A stretch of DNA of 37,399 bases from Pseudomonadota bacterium (GCA_963204835.1 CAUJHJ010000013.1:1-37399); one strand, 5' to 3'. Counted from the stretch's first letter, positions 15,763-24,057 are shown. Notes: generated from the sequence alone by a model not told the origin. Translations and numbers: made by a program.

Positions 15763-18095
15763 GGCATTCCCGCCCGACGCTGGCGCGCTTCTGGTGTGGC
15801 ATGGCGCTGCTGGCCATCGTCGCGGCCACCTTCGCCTGGGTGCAGCCGCGGCTGCGCGTCGAGACCGATCTCCTCGACCTGCTGCCGCGCGCGTCGGGCG
15901 ATGCGGGCGTGGAGGCGGCGATCGACGCCTTTGCGACCCGGGTTTCGCGCAAGGTGATCTTCCTCGTCGGTGCCGACGACGCGGGCGCCGCAAGCGCCGC
16001 CGCCGCGGCCTTTGCCGGCGCGCTGGCGTCGAGCGGCGCGTTCGTCGACGTGCGGCAGGAGATGGGCGCCGACGTCTCCGGTGCCATTGCGCTGTACATG
16101 GCGCATCGGGGGACCCTGCTCGCCGAGGCCGATCAGGCGCGGCTCGCGGCCGGCCACGGGCAGGACATCCTGCAGGCGGCGCGCCTCGCGGCCTACACGC
16201 CGGCCGGGCTCGTGCGGCCGCTCGACCTGCGGCGCGATCCACTCGGGCTCGGTTCCGCCTGGCTGCTGGGCCAGGTGCCCTCGATCGGCCGGGCACGGCT
16301 GCGCGGCTCGCAACTGACCGTCCAGGAGGGTGCGAAGACGTATGTCTTCCTGACCGCGGAAACGGCGGGCAGCCCCTTCGGGGCCGCGGCGCAGGACCAC
16401 GCCGCCCTCGCGCTCGATCGCGCCCGGCAGGCGGCAGCCGTGGCGGCGGGACGGCCGGTCACTATCCTGCAGTCGGGCGCCCTGCAGCATGCCACCCGGG
16501 CCACACGAATCTCGCAGCGTGAGATCGGCTTCTTCGGCAGCGTCGCCACGATTGCGGTGCTCACACTGATGCTCGCGCTTTTCCGGGACTGGCGTGCGCC
16601 CGCCCTCGGCATGCTCGCGCTCACCGCGGGCGCCGCGGCGGGCATCAGCGCGGCCCAGCTGGTGTTTGGCGAACTGCATCTCGTCGCGCTCGTCTTCGGG
16701 TCGAGCCTGATCGGCGTCGCGATCGACTATTCGATGCATTTCCATGCCGACCAGTTCCGCGCCCCGGCGACGTGGCGGCCGCCCGATGCCCTCGCGCAGG
16801 TGACGCGGCCGATCCTCTACGGCGCGGGCGCCACGGTGCTCGGCTTTGCCGGCCTGCTGCTGCTGCCGTTCCCGGGCCTGCAACAGATGGCCCTGATCAG
16901 CATCGTCGGGCTCGCCGTCGCCTGCGCCTGCGTGCTGTTGCTCTTTCCCGTGGCGGCGCGCAGCGCGGGCCGGGCGCTGCCCGGCTGGTGCGCGCGGCCG
17001 CTCGACGCGTTCGCGGGCGCCGCGCGCTGGACGGGCCGCACGCGCTGCGCGCTCGCGCTCGCCGCCCTCGCCTTCGTGGCGTTCGGCCTCTCGCGCGTGG
17101 TGTTCCAGGATGACATCCGGACCTTGCAGATGAGCACTCCCGCGCTCATCGGCGAGGAAAGGGAAGTCGCCCGCTTGCTGGGTGCTGCGCCGGAGAGCCG
17201 GTTCTTCCTCGTGAGCGGAGCCAGCGCGGAGGCGGTGTTGCGGGATGCTGAAGCGCTCGCCGATGCCCTGCGGCGCCTGCAGGCGCAGGGCGACATTGAA
17301 TCGTTCACGACCGTGGTGCGGGCCCTGCCCTCGCTCGAACGCCAGCACGCGGCGGCGGCGCTGCTTGCAGCGCACGTCTTCGATGCACAGGGTTTGATGC
17401 CCGCATTCATGCGCGAGCTCGGCTTCGATGAGGCGACGATCACGGCGCAGGCTGGCGATGCCCGCGCCGCGAGCGCGCCACTCACGCCGGCGGAATGGCT
17501 CGCGAGCCCGGCGTCGTCCGGCCTGCGCGATCTGTGGCTCGGTGAACGGGGCGGCCGCTACGCGACGGTCGTGACACTCGCCGGCATCCGCGACCTCGCC
17601 GCCGTGCGCGCGATCGGGGGAAGAGTCCCCGGCATCCGCTTCGTCGATCGGGTCGCGGAGATCTCGGGCGTGCTTGCGCACTATCGCGAGACCGTGTTGC
17701 GCCTCCTCGCATTCGCTTACGCGACGATCTTCCTCGCACTGCTCGTGCGCTACCGATGGCGGGTGGCGCTGCGGCTCATCGCCGCGCCGCTCGGGGCGAC
17801 GCTCGGCACGCTCGCGCTGCTCGGGGCGGCGGGTGCGCCGGTGAACCTGTTCACCGTACTCGGGCTGTTGCTGCTGCTCGCGCTCGGCGTGGACTACGCC
17901 GTGTTCCTGCGCGAAGCGGCCGAGGACCGCCGCACGGCCCTGCTGTCCGTTTCGCTGTCGGCGACGACGACGATCGTATCCTGCGGCCTGCTCGCCTTCA
18001 GTTCGACGCCGCTCATCGCGTCGATCGGCCTGTCGCTCGCCGCGGGCATCCTGTTGTGTTGGCTGATCGCCATCGGCCTGCAGGGGAAGGCATGA
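15759..18095 (+). CDS. MMPL/RND-family lipid exporter (ApeM-like)
   Basis: This is a large inner-membrane protein of 778 aa with the two-fold RND/MMPL plan. An N-terminal span is followed by a periplasmic domain up to about residue 250 and then a bundle of membrane spans (for example IGFFGSVATIAVLTLMLALF, LVALVFGSSLIGVAIDYSMHF). A second span and periplasmic domain come next (about 445-640), then a final bundle including LLLLLALGVDYAVFLREAAED. The GVAIDYSMHF and GVDYAVF repeats carry the paired Asp-Tyr in the fourth span of each half, expected for proton coupling. It should extract the lipid-linked polyene from the inner membrane and hand it to the LolA-like carrier. It overlaps both neighbours as ATGA. 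Confidence 0.9.
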   Translation: MRHSRPTLARFWCGMALLAIVAATFAWVQPRLRVETDLLDLLPRASGDAGVEAAIDAFATRVSRKVIFLVGADDAGAASAAAAAFAGALASSGAFVDVRQEMGADVSGAIALYMAHRGTLLAEADQARLAAGHGQDILQAARLAAYTPAGLVRPLDLRRDPLGLGSAWLLGQVPSIGRARLRGSQLTVQEGAKTYVFLTAETAGSPFGAAAQDHAALALDRARQAAAVAAGRPVTILQSGALQHATRATRISQREIGFFGSVATIAVLTLMLALFRDWRAPALGMLALTAGAAAGISAAQLVFGELHLVALVFGSSLIGVAIDYSMHFHADQFRAPATWRPPDALAQVTRPILYGAGATVLGFAGLLLLPFPGLQQMALISIVGLAVACACVLLLFPVAARSAGRALPGWCARPLDAFAGAARWTGRTRCALALAALAFVAFGLSRVVFQDDIRTLQMSTPALIGEEREVARLLGAAPESRFFLVSGASAEAVLRDAEALADALRRLQAQGDIESFTTVVRALPSLERQHAAAALLAAHVFDAQGLMPAFMRELGFDEATITAQAGDARAASAPLTPAEWLASPASSGLRDLWLGERGGRYATVVTLAGIRDLAAVRAIGGRVPGIRFVDRVAEISGVLAHYRETVLRLLAFAYATIFLALLVRYRWRVALRLIAAPLGATLGTLALLGAAGAPVNLFTVLGLLLLLALGVDYAVFLREAAEDRRTALLSVSLSATTTIVSCGLLAFSSTPLIASIGLSLAAGILLCWLIAIGLQGKA

Positions 18096-18712
18096 CAGAC
18101 ATTCTGGACAACGACACCCGTCTGCTCGCCGCCGTGCGCCGCGAATTTGCGGCTGCACGCAGTGTGCTGGTCGCCGCGCTCGCCCTTGCCCTCGTGTCCT
18201 GCGCCAGCCGGCCGATGGCCATCCCCGCCGCGACGGGTTCATGGCCCCTGCTCGCACCCGCGACGCTTGGTGCCCCGAGAACGGCGACCCAGCGCCTGCG
18301 TGCCATGCACGGCAATCGCGAGATCAGCATCGAGTGCGCGGTGGACGTCGACGACGCGCGGATCCTGCTCATTGGCTTGCTGCCGGCAGGACCCCGGCTC
18401 TTCACCGTCACCTACGACGGCCGGCAGGTCGACGCGCAGGCCAGCCGCAGCCTGCCCGCAGTCCTCTCGCCGCAACGCATGCTGAACGACCTGCAGCTCG
18501 TGTACTGGCCGCTCGCCGCGCTGGAGCAGGCCCTCTCACCCACGGCCTGGCGCGTGACGGAGCCCGATCCGCGCACCCGGCGACTGTTGCGCGACGGCGC
18601 GCTCGTGGCCGAGGTCCACTATGCGGGGGCGGATCGCTGGCGCGGCCGCGCGTGGCTCGCGAGCTTCGCGGACGACTATTCGATCGCGATCGACTCGGCG
18701 AGCGTGGACTGA
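18092..18712 (+). CDS. DUF3261-type lipoprotein (ApeN-like)
   Basis: This 206-aa protein is predicted to be a lipoprotein. The hydrophobic segment SVLVAALALALVSC ends in an LVSC lipobox with C37 as the acylated residue. DUF3261 lipoproteins accompany the LolA-like and MMPL genes in aryl polyene clusters and may be the outer-membrane acceptor, analogous to LolB. The ATG at 18092 overlaps the exporter stop (ATGA) but gives an unusually long, partly acidic 24-residue lead before the hydrophobic core. An internal GTG about 14 codons downstream would give a more normal signal peptide. The following gene starts 25 bp after its stop. Confidence 0.8.
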   Translation: MTDILDNDTRLLAAVRREFAAARSVLVAALALALVSCASRPMAIPAATGSWPLLAPATLGAPRTATQRLRAMHGNREISIECAVDVDDARILLIGLLPAGPRLFTVTYDGRQVDAQASRSLPAVLSPQRMLNDLQLVYWPLAALEQALSPTAWRVTEPDPRTRRLLRDGALVAEVHYAGADRWRGRAWLASFADDYSIAIDSASVD

Positions 18713-18737
18713 TGTGCGGGCGGGCGAGAACATCGGG

Positions 18738-19199
18738 ATGATGGAGGTCGCGGATATTCCGGTCGAGGACCTGCTGCTGCAGCGGCACGAGATGCTGCTG
18801 ATCGAGCGCGTGCTCGCCTGCGACAGCACCAGCGTCGAGGCCGTGGCCCGCCTGCCGGCGGAGCATCCACTCGTCGAGGCACGCGGGGTCCCCGCATGGG
18901 TGGGAATCGAACTGATGGCGCAGGCCGTCTCCGCGTTCTCGGCGCTCGAGCTGCGCGCGCGGGGTGAAGCGCCGCGCATCGGCCTGCTGCTCGGCACGCG
19001 CCGCTATGCCGCGCGGTGCGCGTATTTCCCGGCCGGCAGCCCGCTGCGCGTGCGCGCGGCGCTTACCCTGCGTGACGACAGCGGGCTCGGCGTGTTTGAT
19101 TGCACGATCCACGCGGGCGAGACGCTGCTGGCCGAGGCGCGGGTCAAGGGACAGATGCCGGCGGATATCGACGCATTCCTGGAGGCGCTGGATGGCTGA
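18738..19199 (+). CDS. ApeP-like hotdog dehydratase, plus arm
   Basis: This is a hotdog protein of about 153 aa. EDLLLQRHEMLLIERV matches the N-terminal family pattern and VPAWVGIELMAQAVSAFSALE is the diagnostic central helix of the ApeP-type dehydratase. It is more typical of that family than its paralogue at 6678. I chose the ATG at 18738 because homology begins at once. A GTG at 18714 is in frame and would nearly abut the lipoprotein stop. Its 3' end overlaps the ketoreductase start by 8 bp. It should dehydrate beta-hydroxyacyl-ACP together with a FabZ-like partner. Confidence 0.85.
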   Translation: MMEVADIPVEDLLLQRHEMLLIERVLACDSTSVEAVARLPAEHPLVEARGVPAWVGIELMAQAVSAFSALELRARGEAPRIGLLLGTRRYAARCAYFPAGSPLRVRAALTLRDDSGLGVFDCTIHAGETLLAEARVKGQMPADIDAFLEALDG

Positions 19200-19917
19200 G
19201 TGGGTACTCGTGACGGGATCCAGCCGCGGCATCGGCGCCGCGATCGCCCGGCGCCTCGCGCGTGACGGCTACCACATCGTCGTGCACTGTCGCAGCGGGA
19301 TCGAGGCCGCGGAGGCGGTCGCCGCGCAGTTGCGGGCCGCGCAGGTCGAGACCCGGGTGCTGCAGTTCGACGTCGCCGACCGGGCGGCCGCGCAGGCCAT
19401 GCTCACCGCCGATGTCGAGGCGCACGGCGCGTACTACGGCGTCGTGTGCAATGCCGGCATCGCGCGCGACGGCGCATTCCCGGCGCTCACCGGCGAGGAC
19501 TGGGACGGCGTCCTCACGACCAACCTCGATGGTTTCTACAATGTGCTGCAGCCCCTCGTGATGCCGATGATCCGTCGGCGCAAGCCGGGGCGCATCGTGA
19601 CGCTCTCCTCCGTCTCCGGTGTCATCGGCAATCGCGGCCAGGTCAATTACAGCGCGGCCAAGGCCGGTATAATCGGTGCGACCAAGGCACTCGCCGTGGA
19701 ACTGGCCAGCAGGGCCATTACAGTCAATTGCGTGGCACCGGGGCTGATCCGAACCGACATGAGCGCCGATGCTCCCGTGGAAGAGGCCCTGAACATGATC
19801 CCGGCGGGGCGGATCGGTGAACCCGATGAAGTCGCAGCGGTCGTCGCCTTCCTGATGAGCGGCGCCGCGGCCTATGTCACCCGCCAGGTGATCGGCGTCA
19901 ACGGCGGGCTCTGCTGA
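19192..19917 (+). CDS. 3-oxoacyl-ACP reductase (FabG-like, ApeQ-like)
   Basis: This is a short-chain dehydrogenase/reductase of 241 aa that should reduce the beta-keto group of each elongated polyene intermediate with NADPH. It has the cofactor motif TGSSRGIG (residues 8-15), NAG at 87-89, N111, and the catalytic S140, Y153 and K157 in YSAAK. PGLIRTDM near residue 185 is typical of FabG. The ATG at 19192 follows GGAGG at good spacing and lies 8 bp inside the end of the dehydratase gene. It is the only ketoreductase in the cluster, so both arms must depend on it or on the housekeeping FabG. Confidence 0.93.
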   Translation: MAEWVLVTGSSRGIGAAIARRLARDGYHIVVHCRSGIEAAEAVAAQLRAAQVETRVLQFDVADRAAAQAMLTADVEAHGAYYGVVCNAGIARDGAFPALTGEDWDGVLTTNLDGFYNVLQPLVMPMIRRRKPGRIVTLSSVSGVIGNRGQVNYSAAKAGIIGATKALAVELASRAITVNCVAPGLIRTDMSADAPVEEALNMIPAGRIGEPDEVAAVVAFLMSGAAAYVTRQVIGVNGGLC

Positions 19918-21155
19918 TGGGCGCGGGCCTGCGCCGGGTCGCGATCACCGGGATGTCGGGCATCACCGCCTTCGGCCAGAGCTGGGCGGAAGTCGAGGGC
20001 AAGCTGCACGCGAACGCGAGCGGCATCGAGAACATGCCCGAGTGGTCGCGCTATGCGGAACTCAACACGCGTCTCGGCGGGCCGGTGCGCGATTTCACGC
20101 CGCCGGCGCATTTCACCCGCAAGGTCACCCGCTCGATGGGGCGCGTCTCGCTGCTCGCGACCTGCGCGACGGAGCGGGCGCTCGCGCAGGCCGGGTTGCT
20201 GGAGGAAGCGACAATCCGCGACGGCCGCATGGGGGTCGCGTACGGCTCCTCGACCGGCAGTACCGATGCCGTGCGGGAGTTCGGCGCGATGCTGTCGAGC
20301 GGCAGCATGGGCAACATCAACGCCACCACCTACCTGCGCATGATGCCGCACACGACCGCGGCCAATATCAGCGTGTATTTCGGGCTCAAGGGGCGGGTGA
20401 TCCCGGCCTCGAGCGCCTGCACGTCGGCGAGCCACTCGATCGGCTATGCCTACGAGACCATCCGCCACGGCAAGCAGTTGATGATGGTCGCGGGCGGCGC
20501 GGAGGAGCTGTGCGTCAGCGAGGCGGCCGTGTTCGACACGCTCTTCGCGACGAGCACCCGCAACGACACGCCGCGCGAGACGCCGCGGCCCTTCGACCGC
20601 GATCGCGACGGCCTCGTCATCGGCGAGGGCGCGGCGACTTTCGTGCTCGAGGACCTGGACCACGCGCGCGCACGCGGCGCGAAGGTGCACGCGGAGATCG
20701 TCGGGTTCGGCAGCAATTCCGACGGCGATCACCTGACGCATCCCAACACCCACACGATGCAGCGCGCGATGGAACTCGCGCTCGAGGATGCGGGCCTGCC
20801 AGCGACCGCGATCGGCTACGTCAACGCGCACGCCACCGCCACCGAGCACGGCGACATCGCCGAAACGCAGGCCACCTGGCGCCTGTTCGGCGCGCGGGCG
20901 CCCGTCAGTTCCTTCAAGGGCCACATCGGCCATACGCTCGGCGCCTGCGGCGCGATCGAGGGCTGGTGGACGATCGAAATGATGAACTCGGGCTGGTTCG
21001 CGCCGACGCTGAACCTCGAGAATGTCGACCCGCGCTGCGGCGAGCTCGATTACATCCGCGGCGCGGGCCGGCGCTTCGACACCGAGTACGTCCTCAAGAA
21101 CAACTTCGCGTTTGGCGGCATCAACACGTCGTTGGTATTCCGCCGCGCGTCCTGA
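19917..21155 (+). CDS. Beta-ketoacyl-ACP synthase (FabF/ApeR-like)
   Basis: This is a full-length ketosynthase of 412 aa. The catalytic residues are C168 in SSACTSASHS, H305 in NAHATATEHGD and H339 in GHIGHTLGACG. The usual HGT is changed to HAT. NNFAFGGINTS is the C-terminal glycine motif. In aryl polyene systems the second active ketosynthase of this type is thought to take the first condensation or a share of the elongation. Its ATG shares one base with the reductase stop (TGATG). It is the last recognisable enzyme of the plus arm. Confidence 0.92.
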   Translation: MGAGLRRVAITGMSGITAFGQSWAEVEGKLHANASGIENMPEWSRYAELNTRLGGPVRDFTPPAHFTRKVTRSMGRVSLLATCATERALAQAGLLEEATIRDGRMGVAYGSSTGSTDAVREFGAMLSSGSMGNINATTYLRMMPHTTAANISVYFGLKGRVIPASSACTSASHSIGYAYETIRHGKQLMMVAGGAEELCVSEAAVFDTLFATSTRNDTPRETPRPFDRDRDGLVIGEGAATFVLEDLDHARARGAKVHAEIVGFGSNSDGDHLTHPNTHTMQRAMELALEDAGLPATAIGYVNAHATATEHGDIAETQATWRLFGARAPVSSFKGHIGHTLGACGAIEGWWTIEMMNSGWFAPTLNLENVDPRCGELDYIRGAGRRFDTEYVLKNNFAFGGINTSLVFRRAS

Positions 21156-21167
21156 CCGGAGAGAACC

Positions 21168-21581
21168 ATGAACTTCAAGGCAGCCATCGCCGTCCTCGGC
21201 CTCTCGCTCTGCTGGGCCAGCGCCGCGGAGGCGCGCGGCTCCGTGCCGATCATCGCGCACGACAATGTGCTGCTCGCGGCGGGCCCATTGACGACGGACC
21301 AGGTGCGCGGCGCGATCTTGCGTGCAGCGGCGCGAACGGGGTATCCGTGGACGGTCACCGCTGGCGGCCCGGATTCACTGGTCGCGACCACGATCGTGCG
21401 CGGCAAGCACACGGCCGAGGTGACCATCACCTATACGCGCACCAGCATCACGGTGGCCTATCGCGACAGCAAGAACCTCAACTACCGCGTGCGCAAGGGC
21501 GTTGCCGAAATCCACCCGAACTACAACAAGTGGGTGCAGGAACTGATCGACGCCATCCAGACGGAAGCCTCGAGGAAGTAA
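21168..21581 (+). CDS. Small secreted protein of unknown function
   Basis: This is a 137-aa protein with a clear Sec signal peptide (basic start, AAIAVLGLSLCWASAAEA-RG) and no lipobox. The mature part of about 115 residues is a compact alpha/beta-looking domain with the conserved-looking motifs RKGVAEIHPNYNKW and VQELIDAIQ. I recognise similarity in style to small periplasmic proteins but cannot name a family with confidence. It starts 12 bp after the ketosynthase with a GGAGAG ribosome binding site, so it is likely the last gene of the plus arm. It ends 16 bp from the convergent yidC stop. Confidence 0.82.
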   Translation: MNFKAAIAVLGLSLCWASAAEARGSVPIIAHDNVLLAAGPLTTDQVRGAILRAAARTGYPWTVTAGGPDSLVATTIVRGKHTAEVTITYTRTSITVAYRDSKNLNYRVRKGVAEIHPNYNKWVQELIDAIQTEASRK

Positions 21582-21597
21582 AACCCGGCACCCACTC

Positions 21598-23337
21598 CTA
21601 CCGCTTGGCCGCCTGCGCCTCGATCCGGCGGTTGATGTTCCACTGCTGCGCGATGGACAGCAGCGTGTTCGTCACCCAGTAGAGCACGAGGCCGGCCGGG
21701 AAGAACGCGAACATCACCGACATCGCGAACGGCATGATCATGAAGACCTTCGCCTGCACGGGGTCGGGCGGCGCGGGGTTCAGCTTGTACTGCGCGAACA
21801 TCGCCGCGGCCATGATCGCCGGCAGCACGAAGAACGGATCGCGCGACGACAGGTCGTTGATCCAGAGCATGAACGGCGCCTGGCGCATCTCGACGCTCTC
21901 GAGCAGCACCCAGTAGAACGCGAGGAACACCGGCATCTGGATCAGGATCGGCAGGCATCCCGCCACCGGATTGATCTTCTCGCGCTGGTAGAGCTCCATC
22001 ATCGCGCGGCCGAGTTTCTCGCGGTCGTCCTTGTACATCTCCTGCAGGTTCTTGATGCGCGGCGTGAGCGTCTTCATCTTCGCCATCGACTTGCCGGCCT
22101 TCTCCGACAGCGGGTAGAAGACGCCCTTCAGGATGCAGGTGGCGAGGATGATCGCCCAGCCCCAGTTGCCGACGAGCTTGTGCAGCCACTTGAGGAGGAT
22201 GAAGAGCGGCTTGGCGAGCGGCGTCAGCAGGCCATAGTCGGCCACGCGCTCGAGCTCGGGCCCCGTCTCCTCGAGCTGCGCCTGCAGCTTCGGCCCGACG
22301 AACAGCGTTTCTTCGAATACGCCCGTCGCGCCCGGCGCCACCGAGTGCAGCGCACCAACCGCCGAAAGCAGGTACTTCCGCCCATCGGTCTTCAGCGCGA
22401 TGTGCGTCGTTTCCCCGGCCGGCGGCACCACCGCCGAGACGAAGTGATGCTGCATGCCCGCGATCCAGCCGCCGGTCACGTCGAGCGAGAGTGCCCGGTC
22501 TTCTTCCTTGTCGAGCTTCAGCTTCTGGTACTTCGTGCCGTCGTAGTACGCGGGTCCCTTGAAGGCATAGCTGTCGGGCGAAAACATCGAGCGCTCGACG
22601 GGGACGTTGTCGCGCAGGATCTGCGCATAGGACGCCGCCTGCCACGGTGCGGCCGTCTTGTTCTGCACGCGATAGTCGAGCTCGATGTCGTAGCGTCCGC
22701 GGCGCAGCACGAAGGTCTTGGTGACCGTTACACCCGCGCCGTCGGTCCAGGTGAGCGGCACGCGCAATTCCTTCTCGCCCGGCTGCAGGCGATATTCCGT
22801 GGCCGCGGCGGTGAAGGTGGCGAGATGCGTCGGCCGCGGTGCGCCATTCGCGCCGCCGGTGAGGCCGCTTTGCAGGACATAGAAACCCTGTGCGCCGTCG
22901 CGATTGAAGAGCCTCACGCGGGGCTCCTTCCCCTTCACGAGCGGATAGGCGAGCAGGTCGGCGCGGCGCAACTCGCCGCCGTCGAGCCCGATCTGCAGGT
23001 CGAGCACGTCGGTCACCACATGCACGGTCGGCGCGGCGGCGGGCGGTGGCTCGACCGAATTGCCGGCCTCGCCCGGTACCGGCACCGACGCGTCGCCAGC
23101 ACCGGCCGCAGCGGTAGCGCTGGGCACGGCAGCACCAGGCGCGACCGCGGCCGGTGCGCCTGCCGCGGGCACGCTCGCGCCGAACTGCGCATCGCGCTGC
23201 GCAGCGACCTGCGCTTCCTGCGCGATCTCGGCGGCGGACTTGGGCTTCGGCGCGTAATCACGCACCCAGGTTTCGTAATTGATCCAGCCGAGCAGCAGCA
23301 GGGCGAGCCAGAGGAATACGCGGGGATTAGTGGTCAT
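21598..23337 (-). CDS. yidC: Membrane protein insertase YidC
   Basis: This is the YidC/Oxa1 insertase, 579 aa, which inserts and folds inner-membrane proteins alone or with SecYEG. It has an N-terminal span ([18 protein letters not shown]), an Ala/Pro-rich linker and a large periplasmic beta domain up to about residue 350. The conserved insertase core follows, with [57 protein letters not shown] and a final span ending in [16 protein letters not shown]. The ATG at 23337 gives the normal start and overlaps yidD by 11 bp. Downstream, where mnmE is usually found, there is instead the convergent end of the polyene cluster. Confidence 0.98.
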   Translation of the reverse strand: MTTNPRVFLWLALLLLGWINYETWVRDYAPKPKSAAEIAQEAQVAAQRDAQFGASVPAAGAPAAVAPGAAVPSATAAAGAGDASVPVPGEAGNSVEPPPAAAPTVHVVTDVLDLQIGLDGGELRRADLLAYPLVKGKEPRVRLFNRDGAQGFYVLQSGLTGGANGAPRPTHLATFTAAATEYRLQPGEKELRVPLTWTDGAGVTVTKTFVLRRGRYDIELDYRVQNKTAAPWQAASYAQILRDNVPVERSMFSPDSYAFKGPAYYDGTKYQKLKLDKEEDRALSLDVTGGWIAGMQHHFVSAVVPPAGETTHIALKTDGRKYLLSAVGALHSVAPGATGVFEETLFVGPKLQAQLEETGPELERVADYGLLTPLAKPLFILLKWLHKLVGNWGWAIILATCILKGVFYPLSEKAGKSMAKMKTLTPRIKNLQEMYKDDREKLGRAMMELYQREKINPVAGCLPILIQMPVFLAFYWVLLESVEMRQAPFMLWINDLSSRDPFFVLPAIMAAAMFAQYKLNPAPPDPVQAKVFMIMPFAMSVMFAFFPAGLVLYWVTNTLLSIAQQWNINRRIEAQAAKR

Positions 23338-23554
23338 GGTGCAGGTTCGGTACCGGGTCGATGCCGCCGGGGTGCCAGGGGTGGCAGCGGGCGATGCGCT
23401 TGGCGGCCAGCCAGCCACCGCGCAACACGCCATACCGCCCCACGGCTTCGTGGGCGTAGCGGGAACAGGAAGGGTAGTAGCGGCACGTCGGCCCGAGCAG
23501 CGGGCTCAGCGTCCACTGGTAGAAGCGGATCAGTCCCTGGACGAGGAGGCGCAT
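23327..23554 (-). CDS. yidD: Membrane protein insertion efficiency factor YidD
   Basis: This is a 75-aa YidD protein that helps YidC-dependent insertion at the inner membrane. The family core is complete: [27 protein letters not shown] with three conserved Cys, and [15 protein letters not shown]. It overlaps rnpA by 25 bp upstream and yidC by 11 bp downstream, the tight arrangement usual for this operon. Confidence 0.97.
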   Translation of the reverse strand: MRLLVQGLIRFYQWTLSPLLGPTCRYYPSCSRYAHEAVGRYGVLRGGWLAAKRIARCHPWHPGGIDPVPNLHHDH

Positions 23555-23898
23555 CGGGCTGCGACCTTTCCCCAGAGCGAGCCGAGGCTCGTGTGCAGGT
23601 CGCGGGCCGGCGCGTCCTTCACGCGCGCACGCGCGCCGACGACGAGGTCGACCGCGGGCAGCTCGTGCTGCGCCAGCCGGAAGGATTCCTTGACGATGCG
23701 ACGCACGCGATTGCGTGCCACGGCATTGCCCGCGGTACGGACCGCCACCGCGAGCCCCAGGCGGGGCGCGCCAAGGTCATTCGGCCGGAAGGTCATGCTG
23801 AAGTAACTGTCCGCAATGCGCTTTCCTCCGCCCTGGACTTTTTCGAAGTCCGCCTTCAGGCGCAAACGCCGTTGCGCAGGAAAGGTGTGCCGGATCAG
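23530..23898 (-). CDS. rnpA: Ribonuclease P protein component
   Basis: This is the protein subunit of RNase P (about 122 aa), which works with the catalytic RNA to mature tRNA 5' ends. The RNA-binding signature [14 protein letters not shown] is present, preceded by [16 protein letters not shown]. No ATG or GTG lies at the expected start. A CTG at 23898 gives LIRHTFP, which aligns residue for residue with the E. coli start of seven residues ending in FP, and overlaps the rpmH stop by 4 bp (CTGA). The alternatives are a TTG inside the conserved FP-RL region, which would trim it, or starts deep within rpmH. CTG is therefore my preferred but unproven start. Confidence 0.93.
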   Translation of the reverse strand: MIRHTFPAQRRLRLKADFEKVQGGGKRIADSYFSMTFRPNDLGAPRLGLAVAVRTAGNAVARNRVRRIVKESFRLAQHELPAVDLVVGARARVKDAPARDLHTSLGSLWGKVAARCASSSRD

Positions 23899-24032
23899 GG
23901 AATGAGCTTCTTGCGGCCCTTCGCACGGCGACGGGCGATGACCTTCTGGCCGTTTTTCGTCGCCATGCGCGCGCGGAAGCCATGCGTGCGCTTGCGGCGG
24001 ACTTTGCTCGGCTGATAGGTACGTTTGCTCAT
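23895..24032 (-). CDS. rpmH: 50S ribosomal protein L34
   Basis: This is L34 (45 aa), a very basic protein of the large ribosomal subunit. The sequence starts MSKRTYQPS and contains [13 protein letters not shown] and [11 protein letters not shown], as expected throughout bacteria. It heads the rpmH-rnpA-yidD-yidC operon and is divergent from dnaA. A promoter with a perfect -35 element lies just upstream. Confidence 0.98.
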   Translation of the reverse strand: MSKRTYQPSKVRRKRTHGFRARMATKNGQKVIARRRAKGRKKLIP

Positions 24033-24057
24033 GATGCTGGACCAAAAAAGGCCGGGA

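Noticed and set aside
15030..18257. 1075-codon open frame on the minus strand opposite the LolA-like, MMPL and lipoprotein genes
   Set aside because: It is a high-GC shadow of three well-supported genes. Its sequence is low-complexity Arg/Gln/Glu-rich without motifs.
21582..21597. Possible terminator between the convergent secreted-protein gene and yidC
   Set aside because: The 16-bp gap has no inverted repeat followed by a T run on either strand.
20042..21682. 546-codon plus-strand frame across the last ketosynthase
   Set aside because: It is an out-of-frame shadow that crosses the ketosynthase and the secreted-protein gene and shows no coherent sequence.
23899..24045. Upstream extension of rnpA through rpmH
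   Set aside because: The extra residues lie in another frame of rpmH and do not resemble RnpA. The family start coincides with the CTG at 23898.
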